A stretch of 64,000 nucleotides of DNA, from assembly GCA_015847255.1 (NCBI GenBank), contig JADLZK010004649.1, positions 62,001-126,000 on the forward strand, read 5' to 3'. Position numbers and translations under genes: made by a program. Position 1 is the stretch's first letter, and each line of letters starts with the position of its first letter. The notes under the pieces are model-generated. The model searched no databases. It was not told where the DNA came from and saw nothing but the letters and a program-made list of their open reading frames with translations. Shown in pieces: positions 33,176 to 44,394 of the stretch. The stretch comes from Hyparrhenia diplandra. Taxonomy: Eukaryota > Streptophyta > Magnoliopsida > Poales > Poaceae.

Positions 33176-36100
33176 ATGTCAATAACTAATGTCTTGTTCA
33201 CAATACCGAATTCCTGTTCGCCCTGGCATCAAAGGAACCCACTTCACATCAAGTTCACCCATGCTACTACCAAAGCACACTGCCTTGAATTATTATTTCC
33301 TCCAAGTAACCAACGTCCTTCATTCCTCCACTGGAGACACATGAACAGTCAGAAGGTTTGGTCATGTCCCGGTAAGGAGCTCCATCGCTTGTTTGCATTT
33401 TTTTTTTTTTTTTTTGTTAAGGATGAGTTCTGCTCGTCCTATTTTCGGCGGGTCTCATCAAATCCAAATGTATCTCTCTCTAATAAGTTAACTGTGAGTT
33501 TATTTCGTTTGTGTGACCCTTGCTACTTACCTTTTTTTGACTTACGGGCAGTGCGTATTCTAGTGCCAAACATGAGAATAGTAGGCCAAATCAAGTATTT
33601 TGTTGGTCTCAATAATCAAAAGTTCCACAAAGTTGGGGTATTCAAATGGTTTCTAGATTTATATATTCTTTTTTTTGTTTGGATTAGTATTGTCGAAATA
33701 TACTGGCAGTTTCATTTTTTTTTTTTGTTCAACAGCATATATGAAGAGGTCCGAGGGACAAGAGGCGAGCCTGCCAAACGCGGTATTAATAACACCCCTC
33801 AAGCTTTTTTTATGGAATTGTTGAACACTACTGAAACGAAATTCCAAATCAAAAATTGGATCTATTATTGAGATTGATGTAAAATGATAATGGATCTGGA
33901 TCACCAATCATATTTCCAATCTGTTATATTTTGGTTGCATGTCTTTGTCAGCAATCACAGCTTCGGCACAAGTATAGAAAGAGTTCAGAGAAACTGCACG
34001 CAATTGCAGAAGATTGACACTAGTGTTCTGATTAACAGCAACAAAATCATGATTTTTAAACAAAAGTTGAGTAACTTGAAACAAGTAATGGAGACTACAA
34101 CCTTGCAAGGCCCTGCTGTGTATGCGTGCGGTACGAACCCTTATAGGAAGTCTCCTTTTCGTCACCTTTTCCTGTCAGTCCTGCTAAGCGTTGTGGCTGA
34201 AGGCCCTCGTAGGCGGCCGGCAGGGGCAGTACACTGCTAGCAGCCAGAGGTCCATCTCTCTGATCCATGTTGATTCCATCTAAGCAAAATGTGGTTAATT
34301 ATATGTCACCTTTTATGTCATTCAAACCCCCTCTTACCACCCTTATTCTCTCTTCCTACAAACCTCTTCTCTGTATCTGAGTTTATTTCTTGCATGTTTT
34401 TATAATTAATGAAGAACTAGCTGTGAAACTATTTGCTGGATGTTTGCTTCATTATGTGTCTTGTCCCCTTTTGTTAAGTCAAGATGTAAATAGTGTAGTC
34501 TATATGGTTTTGAAATTATTTTCTTTGGCAAGGCAACAGCATGCACTAGCGTTTGACATAACCCACCAATTATCAAATTAGATTTGCTTTGGCAATTAAC
34601 AAAAGCATAGCACTAATGTAAATGTCTTTGTACATTTAGAAATTTTTGGCCACCAGTGTACGTATATGCCCTATTTCTACCAGCATTTCATATAGATGGA
34701 TGAAACCACTATGAGTAGGGATTAATTTCTACTGACAATGTGATAACACAATCATTAGTCTACGTTATTATTATAATTGGTACTCAATTTTGCATCATCA
34801 TGCAATCAACCTAACTTCTCTCGTGGATTTATTTGTCAAATGCTTAGTTTTACTTGGATTCCACGATAGATAATATATGTAGCATTGTATTTCAAAAACT
34901 CAACCATATCCCATCATTGATTAACAACTCTTCATATGCATACTTTTTTTCGAAAGCGGGACTTCACCCGTATTGCATTAAGAGGAAAAGGCCGAAGAAG
35001 CGATACAAAGGGCTCGACAAGTAATCCAGGGTATTATCGGGCGGAGCCCCGAACAACACATGAACAAACAACAAGAATACAATGGGAGGGAGAAAGACGA
35101 CCCAACCCCGAAGTCCTAACCGACTAGTCCTGCATAAAAAAACACCAACACCAAGATTGCCTGCTCGAGAGAAGGCGAAACCAGCGGCGGCAAAGCATCC
35201 GCCAAATCATCAAGGCACTAACAAAGCGACCCGGGAAGTCATTTGTGAGCGAGCGTAGGGCCATTGGCACTCCAACAACGACCAGAAAGTTGTTGTGAGC
35301 TGGTAGCGCAGGGCCATTGGCACTCAACGGCGACCGGGGAAGTCACCGTGAGCGGCGTAGGGCCATCGGCAATCCAACGGCGACCGGGGAAGTCACTATG
35401 AGCTGAGCGTAGGGGCAATCAGCACTCCAGAAGCAACCGGGGAAGCCGCTGCGAGCCGAGCAAGAGACGGCGGCAACGTCGACTCGAGGCAGGGCAACCT
35501 AAGCGGCGGGAAGAAGAACACGAGCAGGCCAAGTACGAGAGAGGACCGACTCTAGCTTCCGGTGTAGAGGAGGATGCGAAGTGCTCAAGCGTTGCCTTGG
35601 GGGAAGGAGATCGACGCCCACCGGCGCCAACAACGCTAAAAGGAGCACTCAAAGGCCTTTCGACCACAACCCGCACGAGGAACCGCAACTCCCAACCCCT
35701 TCATCGCGAACGGCCACGCCGGTGAGGTGGCTCGGCAAGGCGTGTCGCCACCACGGAGCCATAGCCGCATGCCGGCAAGACCACCTTGGCCCCATCACCA
35801 CGATGGCACCGCCACCGCAACGCCGTCGAAAGAAGAAGCAGCGAGCGCTGACCACCGCATACCAGTACACCGAGCACAGACGGATCGAGGGCGTGGAAAA
35901 AGGCCCCCAAGGCACGCGGGGTAGGTAGGCACGCGCTGAAGTCGCCCGAGCAGCGCCGTCCCGCGCGGACGTCCAGTGGGCCCAAAGGCGCGGCCGCCGC
36001 TGACTTCACGTCCACCACCACCGCCGGCAACATGGCCGCCGCCGCCCGTTGGGTAGCCTAGATCCGCCATTGGGAGCCCGGATCCGGCGACACCTAGGCC

Positions 36101-39100
36101 CCGGGGGAGGCCGGATCCGGCATAGGGCACTCGGATCCGTGCACACGGGGTCGAGATCCGGCCGGAGAGCCGCCATCGCCGAAGGGCCTCGCCCGGGGAA
36201 GGGAGGGGTTGGGGGAGGAGGGGGGGAAAGGTGGGATTGAGGAGGAAGGCGCAGGGGTGGCTTTGTGGGGCTCCCCCTACTAGCCGCCGCTGCCGGCGAG
36301 GGGGCCGAGATGACGCGGCGGCAGGCAGACCGACCGCCGGTAACAGTGGAGGAGTTGGGCGGCGGGAGGGGAGCCCTTGGGTCGCCCTGCTGGGAGAGAT
36401 CATATGCATACTTATATATGTTATATTTTTTTCTTGAAAAAATGTATGTAGAAGTTAACTCTTCAGATATACATACTTAAATATATATGTTATATATGTA
36501 TCCATAACTACGTCATAACCTCATAAATAGTGTTCTAATCATTTTAGATATGAACTTTTCTGTTAATATAATTGATTATAAACAGCACTAAAAAATGAAA
36601 TAAAAAATTCAATGATTCTAACCTAGTGACGATGTATGAACTTACCATTAATTATTTTTCTTGTGTCAGTGTGGTTCCATCTGCAGCACTACTAGGACCC
36701 CAAACCAAGCTAAAATATACTGTTTTATTAGCCAATAACTAACATTCAAAGAATGTGTAAATTGAAGTTTAATCCATCAGCTAATATATGCTGGACTACA
36801 GCTGGAAGATTAATCAAATTCGTATTTGGACTACAGCTTAAGAAGAATCAATTACCCTTTTCCCCCCAGTGCTGCAGCAGAATTGTAAAGATCTAGTGGG
36901 CGGCAGCAGCAATCTGTTAATCAGAATTGTTTTTGACCGGGAGGAAAAATCATTTAATTTCTGTTGTTGTGCCGAGACCTCGTTTTTTATTTTCCTGTAT
37001 TGTGTAAAGTAGTAAGGATTCCAATAATTCAGTATTCTGACTTGCCTTTATTCTCTTGACGTCACAAGGAAGCATCTTTGGGATGCACAGTTTTTATTTC
37101 CAGCTACAACAGTTATGATGCTAACTGAATTTAGTAGCATAGGAACCAAATTTCTTTGCTATTAATACTTTTTACCTTCAAGAGTATTGTTATAATTCAA
37201 GAACATTTTCCAGATTCTCTTAGCTATTTGTCAAATTGTTTTAATCAATTGTAACTTAACTTGGGTCCACCCTTGTTAACGGTCCATACTTTGCTCAATT
37301 TCTTAAGCTAATGTTGTGAATGTTAAAGAGTCTGTAACTTGTACAGTAAGAAATATATTATCAAATATTATAGGAAAGGGAAGGTAGAATCCGAAAGCAG
37401 CTCGAAAAACCTGAATTCATGCCATCGTCGTATGATACGGCATGGGTGGCAATGGTGCCTCTGAAAGGTTCTCTTGAGTCACCATGCTTCCCTCAGTGTG
37501 TTGAATGGATATTGAGAAACCAAGATGCCAGTGGATCCTGGGGTGCGAATGAATTTGACGCATCAGCAAGCAGGGATATTCTTTTTTGTCTACATTGGCA
37601 TGTGTTATTGCACTTAAGAAATGGGATGTTGGCCTAGACCACAGAAGGAGAGGTATGGACTTCAATTATTTCACCTGCTCAATTGTTGTTTATTTTTTAT
37701 TTTATTTTATTTTGATTAGTTGATGGCTTTCATGCATTTAAATGATACACTGGCAGGACTACAATATATTGGAAGAAATATTTCACTTATTACGGGCGTG
37801 GAGACTGTTGCACCCATTGGCTTCAATCTCACCTTCTCTTATATGCTTACCCTTGGCAAAGAGATGGGTTTGGAATTTCCAATTAATGAAACTGACATGA
37901 GCTTTATTCTTCACCTACGCGAGATGGAAATAAAAAGGTTTGTCGATTACAGTTCTGGCATGAAACATAGCTTTATTTGTATATATCCTATGATTGATTC
38001 GTGCGTGCTAGCATCTCGATGAACATTTTGTTTATGTTTATTCAAGTTAAAATCTGCTTTCACTCATGGGCGGGATGGACAAGCTGCAAAGGCTGCCACT
38101 GGGGAGGGTTTGAACAAACCCGTTTGTGGCCATATCCAAATACATTTGTATTTTATCCATTCTATACCCTCCCCGTAATTATCCGTACCCAATGAATAAC
38201 TCATGATAGCTAATCATATGGATCAATATTTAACTCACGTTAGCAGTGGGTATACCCATACCCTACCCGTTTCTAATGGGTAAAGCAATTCCCATCCATA
38301 CCCTTCCCATTTGACGTGGATATGGATTTGAAAATGAGTTTTGGATGCCATTGACAGCCTTACAAGCTGCTTGACCTCTGATACATTTGGCTAACGCCGA
38401 CCATTTTAGTATATATCTTTAGCTGACGTTTGGGCGTGGAGCAATGTTTATTTACACTTCTGTCAGAAACTGCAAGAAACTTGCTTCTCGCAAACGCTAT
38501 AAAAATGTCATGCTTATAAAAAAGTACATTTAAAAAGCTCTTATTAGGGAGTTTCCCAGTGCCAACGAATATTCAGACAAGTGGTATGCTATGTAAACTG
38601 AAATACTGTATACGGGTCAATGACTCCTTGTGCCATGCCCTGTCATCAACACAGCTTCTCCTACCAGAGTAGATTAGTCCTGGGATCTAAGAATTCTTGA
38701 AAATGTGCTTGGAAATATTTACCATAAAACTTGTAAATATATATCCCTAAATTAAAGGGGCTGCTCGAGAGTCATGAAACATCTCCCAACCGATCATTAA
38801 CCCGATTCTATGGTGCCTGCAGCCTCGTCAACACTATCACTACGCCAAAACAGCACAAATGAGGCACATTAATTAGTGACTGCAAACTGAAACAAGTCAC
38901 CAAAGCAAAATGCGGAACTATTAATTCATTAATAGTGACTTTTCTCATCTATATGAGTCTCTAATACCAAAGTCTGTTCGCACTTGTTTAATGAAATGTG
39001 TCCGTGCAAGGAGAGCATGGCTTTTCTCATCTTTACGTGACCACCCCCCCAAAAAAAAAAAAAAAAGAAAAAAGAAACCTGTGGCGACACACACTTTGCT

Positions 39101-42100
39101 CGCCACGTACGGTTATTGGGTGGCTGGCCGGGCTAGCCAGGCGCCTGGGTGCCCACCACGGTAAATGAGTTAACCGTGCGGGCGCTGTAATATGCCCGCC
39201 ACAAGGCGAGCAAAGTGTGGGTTACCACGGGTTCCTTTAGGGGTGTCACATAAATGATTTTGTCATATAACCGTGGCGGGCACGTAAGTAGAGCCCGCCA
39301 CGGTAAAAAGGATTATCCGTGGCCGGCACTGTTACGTGCCTAGAGGAAAATGTACCAATATGCACCCTAGACAAAATAGATCCCCTCCAATCAAGAAGGA
39401 AATCTATTACCGAAAAGATAAAGGCCATTGCCGCACCTCTAGATCAGAGAAAGTAGGACCCCTCCAAACAATTCTTATCTACGGATTTTCACCGTACATC
39501 AATGATACTGCTAAGTTTGTTAATTTGATGAGTCAAATAAAGACTACAGCTGTGCATCTGTTACTCATAACATGGCAATGTTGGCCAAAGTGAGGAGAGG
39601 TTGTGGTGCCAATACACAAAGTGAAGGCAGTGACAATTGGGAACAATGGTCTTGTGGTATTCTTCAAGTACTCTTGTTTTAAGATGGATATACATAGTTT
39701 TGAATCCTATGTAGGTGGATGTCCATAAAGTAAAACAGTGCATGCAACACATCTTCTATGCATAATGCATCTAGCAAAGCCCAGTGCCAGGAGATTCAGA
39801 GGTGTCAATGGTGGGATTGATAAAAGTGGAGACATGTGGTGGTTGTACTACATGTTTAGTTTCATTGTACTGTTGAAGTACTAATCACAGGATCCGAAAT
39901 AAAAATCTGAAACTGTCTTTTAATGGTTGGTGGTAGAAGTGGTGGCAGCTATACGTTTTTTTAGCTTTAGCATTACCTTGATATTGTTGAATATGCTAAT
40001 TCGAGACATCCCTCATCTAATATTCATTTGATGAGCAAGACATTGCACCAAGGTGCAGTTCATGTGTGTCAACCTTTTCATGTAGGTGTTTCTTCCAAGA
40101 ATTTATCTTGTCATTCATGTATTGCCTTTGATTTAGTTATACTGGCCATATCTTGTATACGAAGTTAATTTGAAAGGTGTAGAAGTGGGACCACAATATT
40201 CACTACCGGAGCCACGGGCTTTCCCGTGATCGCGACGCCACGGAAAGGCTCTTTTCCACACGGAAAGGCTTTCCCATGAGTTGCTCACGGGCAAGCCATC
40301 ACGGGAAAGCAGGCTTCGGAAAGAGCGTTTCCGTGAGCCGTGGGTGGGCCTCACGGCTTAGCCTTAGCCGTGTACCCTACTGGCTCACGGGAAATGCCCT
40401 AACGGGGCGTTTGGGGTGATGGCTTGAGCCCCTTTCCCGTGAGCCATCCCGTTACGGCTCACGGGAAAGATGTGACCTAAACGGCGTTTTGCCGCCGTTT
40501 CCGTGAGTCGTAACGGAGTGGCTCACGGGGAAAGGATCCCGCTTTGCCGTGAGCATAGGGCCTGCTCGCGGTAAAAGTATGGTCGATTTGCCACTCGGAC
40601 GGGGCTCTCTCGAAAACAAAGAAACAAACCGGCTTAGTTGAAAATTTTGACAGAACCTCCCCTACACGGTGAGGTTTCTAAAACCTGCAAAACAAGCAGA
40701 GGGCACGATGACCGATGAACACAAATTCACACTCAATATTGATCAAGTTTGACATGGCTCGATGGCCAACAACCTATGAACTTGAAGACGACGGCAGGGA
40801 TGTCCGAGCCCGTCTCCGCGCCCCCACCACCGCCGGCGATAGGGACGGGGCCGGACCGACGGCGACGAGCTCCTCCTCCGCCTCCCCTCCTCCTTCCTCC
40901 TTCTCCCCCTCCTCTCCCCCCCTCCTTCTTCCTCCTCCTACTCCTCCCCTCCCCTTCTCCCTTCTCCTTCCTCCCTCCTCCTCAACAATTTCTAAACATA
41001 ACGAAAGGACATGATATTTTAATGATTATCAGTCCTAAGACTAGATCACCACCAAATGTGCCAGCAAAAAAAACACCATGGCTGTTTGTACCTAATGTGT
41101 GGAGGTCCATCTATATATAAGCTTTTAGTAACAATTTAAAATTGTTCTATTTTCTTTATGAAGGCTTCAAGAGGATAAAACTTCTACAAGAGAGGCATAT
41201 GTGTCCTATGTGGCTGAAGGGTTAATAAACCTACTAGACTGGAAGGAAGTTAAGAAACTGAAGAGGAAGAACGGATCCGTGTTCAACTCACCTTCTGCAA
41301 CTGCCGCTGCATTAGTCCTCAACTATGATGATGAAGCCTTCCAGTACCTAAATTTGATAGTCAATAAATTTGGTAGCGCAGGTGTGTCAATATATGTTCC
41401 TTTCGTTGTGAAGTATTTGCATGGAGTAAACTGTTATTAAGTACCTAATATTGCTACCTTGGCAGCGCCAACATTGTACCCAAGAAACATACATTACCAA
41501 CTGTGGTTGGTAGATACACTAAAAAACATGGGAATTTCTCGGCATTTTTTATGTGATATAAAGAGAATATTGGACATGACATACAGGTAGTTATGGCCGT
41601 AATAAAATATTGGGTATTTGCTTCCGATTCATTATAAACAAGACTTTATCAATTTTGCAGTCTGTGGTTAAAGGGAGATGAGGAAATTATGCTGGACACA
41701 GAAACTTTGGCAATGGCATTTCGCATTTTACGAATGAATGGATATGACGTTTCCTCAGGTAAACTATTAGGTAGACCAAAACGTAATTCTATTCTTAGTC
41801 GTCTATATGGCCTTCAACTCATTAACTATTTTGAATATCATATAGATGTGTTGGCTCATGTTGTTGAAGGCACTTGTTTCGATACCCCAAATCAAGGACA
41901 TTTCAATGATATAAGATCAATATTGGAACTATACAAGGCTTCACAAGTGAGGTTATCTGAAGATGAGTTGTCGCTAGAAAACATAGGCAAAAGGTCAGGA
42001 AGCTTATTGACAGAAATGTTGACCAATGATGTGATCCACAAAACAATACTCTTTGAAGAGGTTATTACATGAATATCAAAATCCCTGTTGGTCATAGTGG

Positions 42101-43719
42101 CCTGGCTTAATTTTAATTATGTGGTTTACATGATTTCAGGTAGAGCGTACCATGAAATTTCCCTTGTATGTCACAGTGGAACCTCTAGAACATAGGTGGA
42201 ACATTGAGAATTTTGAAGCCATGAGTTCTCTGATGCTAAGGACAAAACATTTGTAAGATAAACATATCTGAACTATTACTGTCCAACAAGTTTTGCTAAC
42301 ACAGAAGCTGGATAAAAAAACTCAAATATTCAATTTTGTGAGTCAGGTCATGGGGTTTCAATAAGGATATTCTGGCTTTGGCTGTTGAAGATTTCAATAT
42401 TTCTCAGTCTGTTTACCAGGACGAAGTTCAGCACCTTTATAGGTATGACCACAGCTACATGATAACTTCAACTTTTAAATCAGTTAATTAAAATTTCCGC
42501 AAAATTTTGTTGCAACAGATGGGAGAAAGAGACCAGACTAGAAGAGCTACAGTTTGCACGGCATCATAAGTTACTGTCCTATTGCCATCTACAAGCTACA
42601 GCCATCATAAGTCCTTACGAACTGTCTGAAGCTCGAATCTGGTATGCCAAAATTGGTACTATCACAACTGTTATTGATGACTTCGTCGATGTTGGAGGGT
42701 CACCAGAAGAAGTACAGAATCTAGCAAGATTAGTGGAGAAGTACAATCCTTTGTCCTGACCTCTCTGTCTACACTTTTCAAAAGTTCTCTGATGCATTTT
42801 TAGCAAGTCATGGTTTCTGTTTTGCCAATGGTTGTGTTAGGTGGCATGAGACGCCTGAAGATGAGTTCTACTCAGAGAATGTAAAAATTATATTCGAGTC
42901 TCTCTACACAACTACAAACCAAATTGGCAAAGTGGCTTCTGCTAAACAAAACCGTGATGTCACAAAGCACATAGTTGAAACGGTGAGCTTCAGATCTGTT
43001 GCCCCGTTGATTCTAAACTTTATGTTGTCCATTATTGACATGTACCCGTACAATTTGCAGTGGCAATGTCTAATGAAGGCATATCTAATCGAGGTACAAT
43101 GGCGAATGAACCAGTATGTGCCAACACCTGAGGAATACATGGCAGTTAGAGAAGTCGCAACGGCGATAGACCCCAATATTCTCATCCTACTGTACTTGCT
43201 TGGAATAAAACTCCCAGATTATGTGTTTAGGGATGGGGAGTACAAGCAGTTATGTAGAATAATGAACGCCGCAGTCGGCCTAATGAACGACACACAAACA
43301 TTTCAGGTATATTGGTCTGAATTCAGAACAAAATAGTCCAAAATACACATTAATCATTTAATTGGTAATTGTGGCAAATTTAACAACAGGTCTTCTTCCT
43401 GTTACTGCAGAAAGAGGCTAGCGAGGGTAAGCCAAACAGCATATCACTTCTTGTTCATCAGAGTGGTGGTTCCATGTCCATTGAAGCGGCCAGATTGGAG
43501 GTACACAAGACCATAGCCTCATATATGATGGACTTACTGGCTTTGATCCTTAAAGAAGGCAGTGTTGTTCCCACGCCATGCAAATGGATCTTCTGGACGT
43601 ATTGCCAATCATCTAACATGTTCTACACTCGGACTGATGGATTCTCGTCGCCCACTGAAATGATAGGAACACTAGACCATGTTTTATATGAGCCGCTGAA
43701 ACTAAATCTGAATCCATAA
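33176..43719 (+). CDS. KSL: kaurene synthase-like class I diterpene synthase (one frameshift)
   Basis: A labdane-related diterpene synthase. It would ionise a copalyl diphosphate stereoisomer in the plastid. I propose 14 exons: 33176-33371, 33736-33782, 37374-37652, 37757-37937, 41164-41381, 41466-41586, 41661-41758, 41846-42060, 42140-42252, 42347-42442, 42519-42740, 42841-42982, 43061-43306, 43411-43719. All junctions are GT..AG and keep phase, giving about 826 residues, normal for the family. Exon 1 is a Ser/Thr/His-rich plastid transit peptide. SSYDTAWVAMVP (exon 3) and GNLL/INLLDW-type sequence (exon 5) mark the N-terminal domains. The class I metal motifs are DDFVD (42676-42690, about residue 575) and NDTQTFQ|KE (43286-43306 plus 43411-43416), split by the last intron. 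A T6 run at 37582-37587 shifts exon 3 out of frame. From memory, exons 1-3 resemble rice KSL4. Confidence 0.9.
34932..36413 (-). mobile_element. LINE-derived retroposon in KSL intron 2
   Basis: The insert (about 34946-36399) is flanked by a 14-bp direct duplication TCATATGCATACTT at 34932-34945 and 36400-36413. On the minus strand it starts with GC-rich leader-like sequence containing several CGGATCCG/GGATCCGG motifs. It ends ...CGGGTGAAGTCCCGC, then TTCG and poly(A), a 3' end typical of grass LINEs. No RT is encoded in its 1.45 kb, so it is internally deleted or a non-autonomous partner. Confidence 0.88.
36414..37373 (+). other. remaining part of KSL intron 2
   Basis: This AT-rich intron sequence ends in ...AAATATTATAG before exon 3. 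No other feature is supported. Confidence 0.6.
38060..38345. mobile_element. DNA-transposon fragment in KSL intron 4
   Basis: The sequence GGGTATACCCATACCC, with repeated TACCC..CCC and ATCCATACCC strings, resembles the ends of small grass DNA transposons. Boundaries and duplication are not clear. Confidence 0.4.
38839..39345. mobile_element. CACTA left-end fragment in KSL intron 4
   Basis: CACTACGCCAAAACAGCAC starts at 38839. About 250 bases further in, CCGTGGCGGGCAC-type motifs recur on both strands (39080-39340), as in CACTA subterminal regions. The matching right terminus ...TTTTGGCGTAGTG is not in the intron, so this copy is truncated. Confidence 0.55.
40201..40600. mobile_element. second CACTA left-end fragment in KSL intron 4
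   Basis: CACTACCGGAGCCACGGG at 40201 is followed by more than ten TTTCCCGTGA / CTCACGGGAAA motifs to about 40580. This is a typical subterminal array. No right terminus is present before exon 5 at 41164. It is a different family from the 38839 element. Confidence 0.65.
40855..40990. repeat. CT-rich low-complexity tract
   Basis: An almost pure pyrimidine run (CCTCCTC-type) of about 130 bases lies in KSL intron 4, 170-300 bases before exon 5. It accounts for the proline-rich readings there. Confidence 0.9.
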
Positions 43720-43960
43720 CGTGCCATATGACAAGAAGAAACTGTTGATGAAAGGATGCAGAAATCTAATGTCGCCTTCACATGCCAAGGATGACTTTTT
43801 TTTTTCTTAGACCTTGTTTTATATGAGACCCTGAAACTATATCCCAATCAATGATGTGAATGAAAGAATGATAGTGTTGTCGGCGGCCTTCATCCTTCAC
43901 CTACTTCTCGTTAAGTCATCTTCAAGCTTGAATTTTCTCTAGCTTCCCGCAGAGAAACAA
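43720..43960 (+). other. KSL 3' region with a duplicated terminal coding stretch
   Basis: The last coding bases (about 43675-43758: GACCATGTTTTATATGAG onward) are echoed at 43810-43876 (GACCTTGTTTTATATGAG onward). The echo encodes DLVLYETLKLYPNQ and a stop, parallel to DHVLYEPLKLNLNP in the gene. A T-rich tract and TTAG immediately precede it, resembling a 3' splice site. Confidence 0.7.
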
Positions 43961-44179
43961 ATACTCTGGTAACATTACCTGCACTTGTAATATTTATAGA
44001 CGGACTCTTCTTCTATGAAGAGGATTCAACAATACTATTCTTCGATTACCTAAAGAACTCCTATATACTGCCACCCACAGGATTACTTATTCTATAGGCA
44101 TCTTATTTACGATCATGTTTGCATGAATTTACAATAAAGTGAATACATATTTACAATTATTATATCAAGATCAATACTA

Positions 44180-44354
44180 CTGCCTCCATCCCAAAATACA
44201 AGGTGTAACTACTTTTTATTTTGTCCCAATATATAAGGCATGCTCGCTCTAGAGGCACATATATCAATAGACTAGTACTAGAGCTGCCAGAGTGAAGTGT
44301 TTCTTGGTGTTTGAACCCGAGGAAGTTACGCTTTATATCCTGGGACGGAGGGAG
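44180..44354. mobile_element. Stowaway-type MITE
   Basis: It has termini CTGCCTCCATCCCAAAATAC and ...TATCCTGGGACGGAGGGAG with TA on both sides (44178-44179 and 44355-44356). At 175 bp it sits about 460 bp after the KSL stop. Confidence 0.88.
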
Positions 44355-44394
44355 TAATAGATAATCTAGCCTAGTCTCAATGAACACATCACAT

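Noticed and set aside
33176..33871. A single 231-codon open reading frame taken as one exon
   Set aside because: Only its first 65 codons fit a KSL transit peptide; a GTAAGG donor at 33372 and an acceptor before 33736 give the family-like exon 2. The rest is intron with poly-T.
34030..34240. Possible alternative KSL exon (METTTLQGPAVYACGTNPYRKS)
   Set aside because: Splice phases do not fit exon 1 or exon 3, while the 33736-33782 exon fits both.
35419..36480. Many overlapping GC-rich readings up to 204 codons
   Set aside because: They fall in the LINE-derived retroposon leader in KSL intron 2; no domain and several frames are open at once.
40201..41160. Complete CACTA in KSL intron 4
   Set aside because: No right terminus complementary to CACTACCGGAGCC was found before exon 5.
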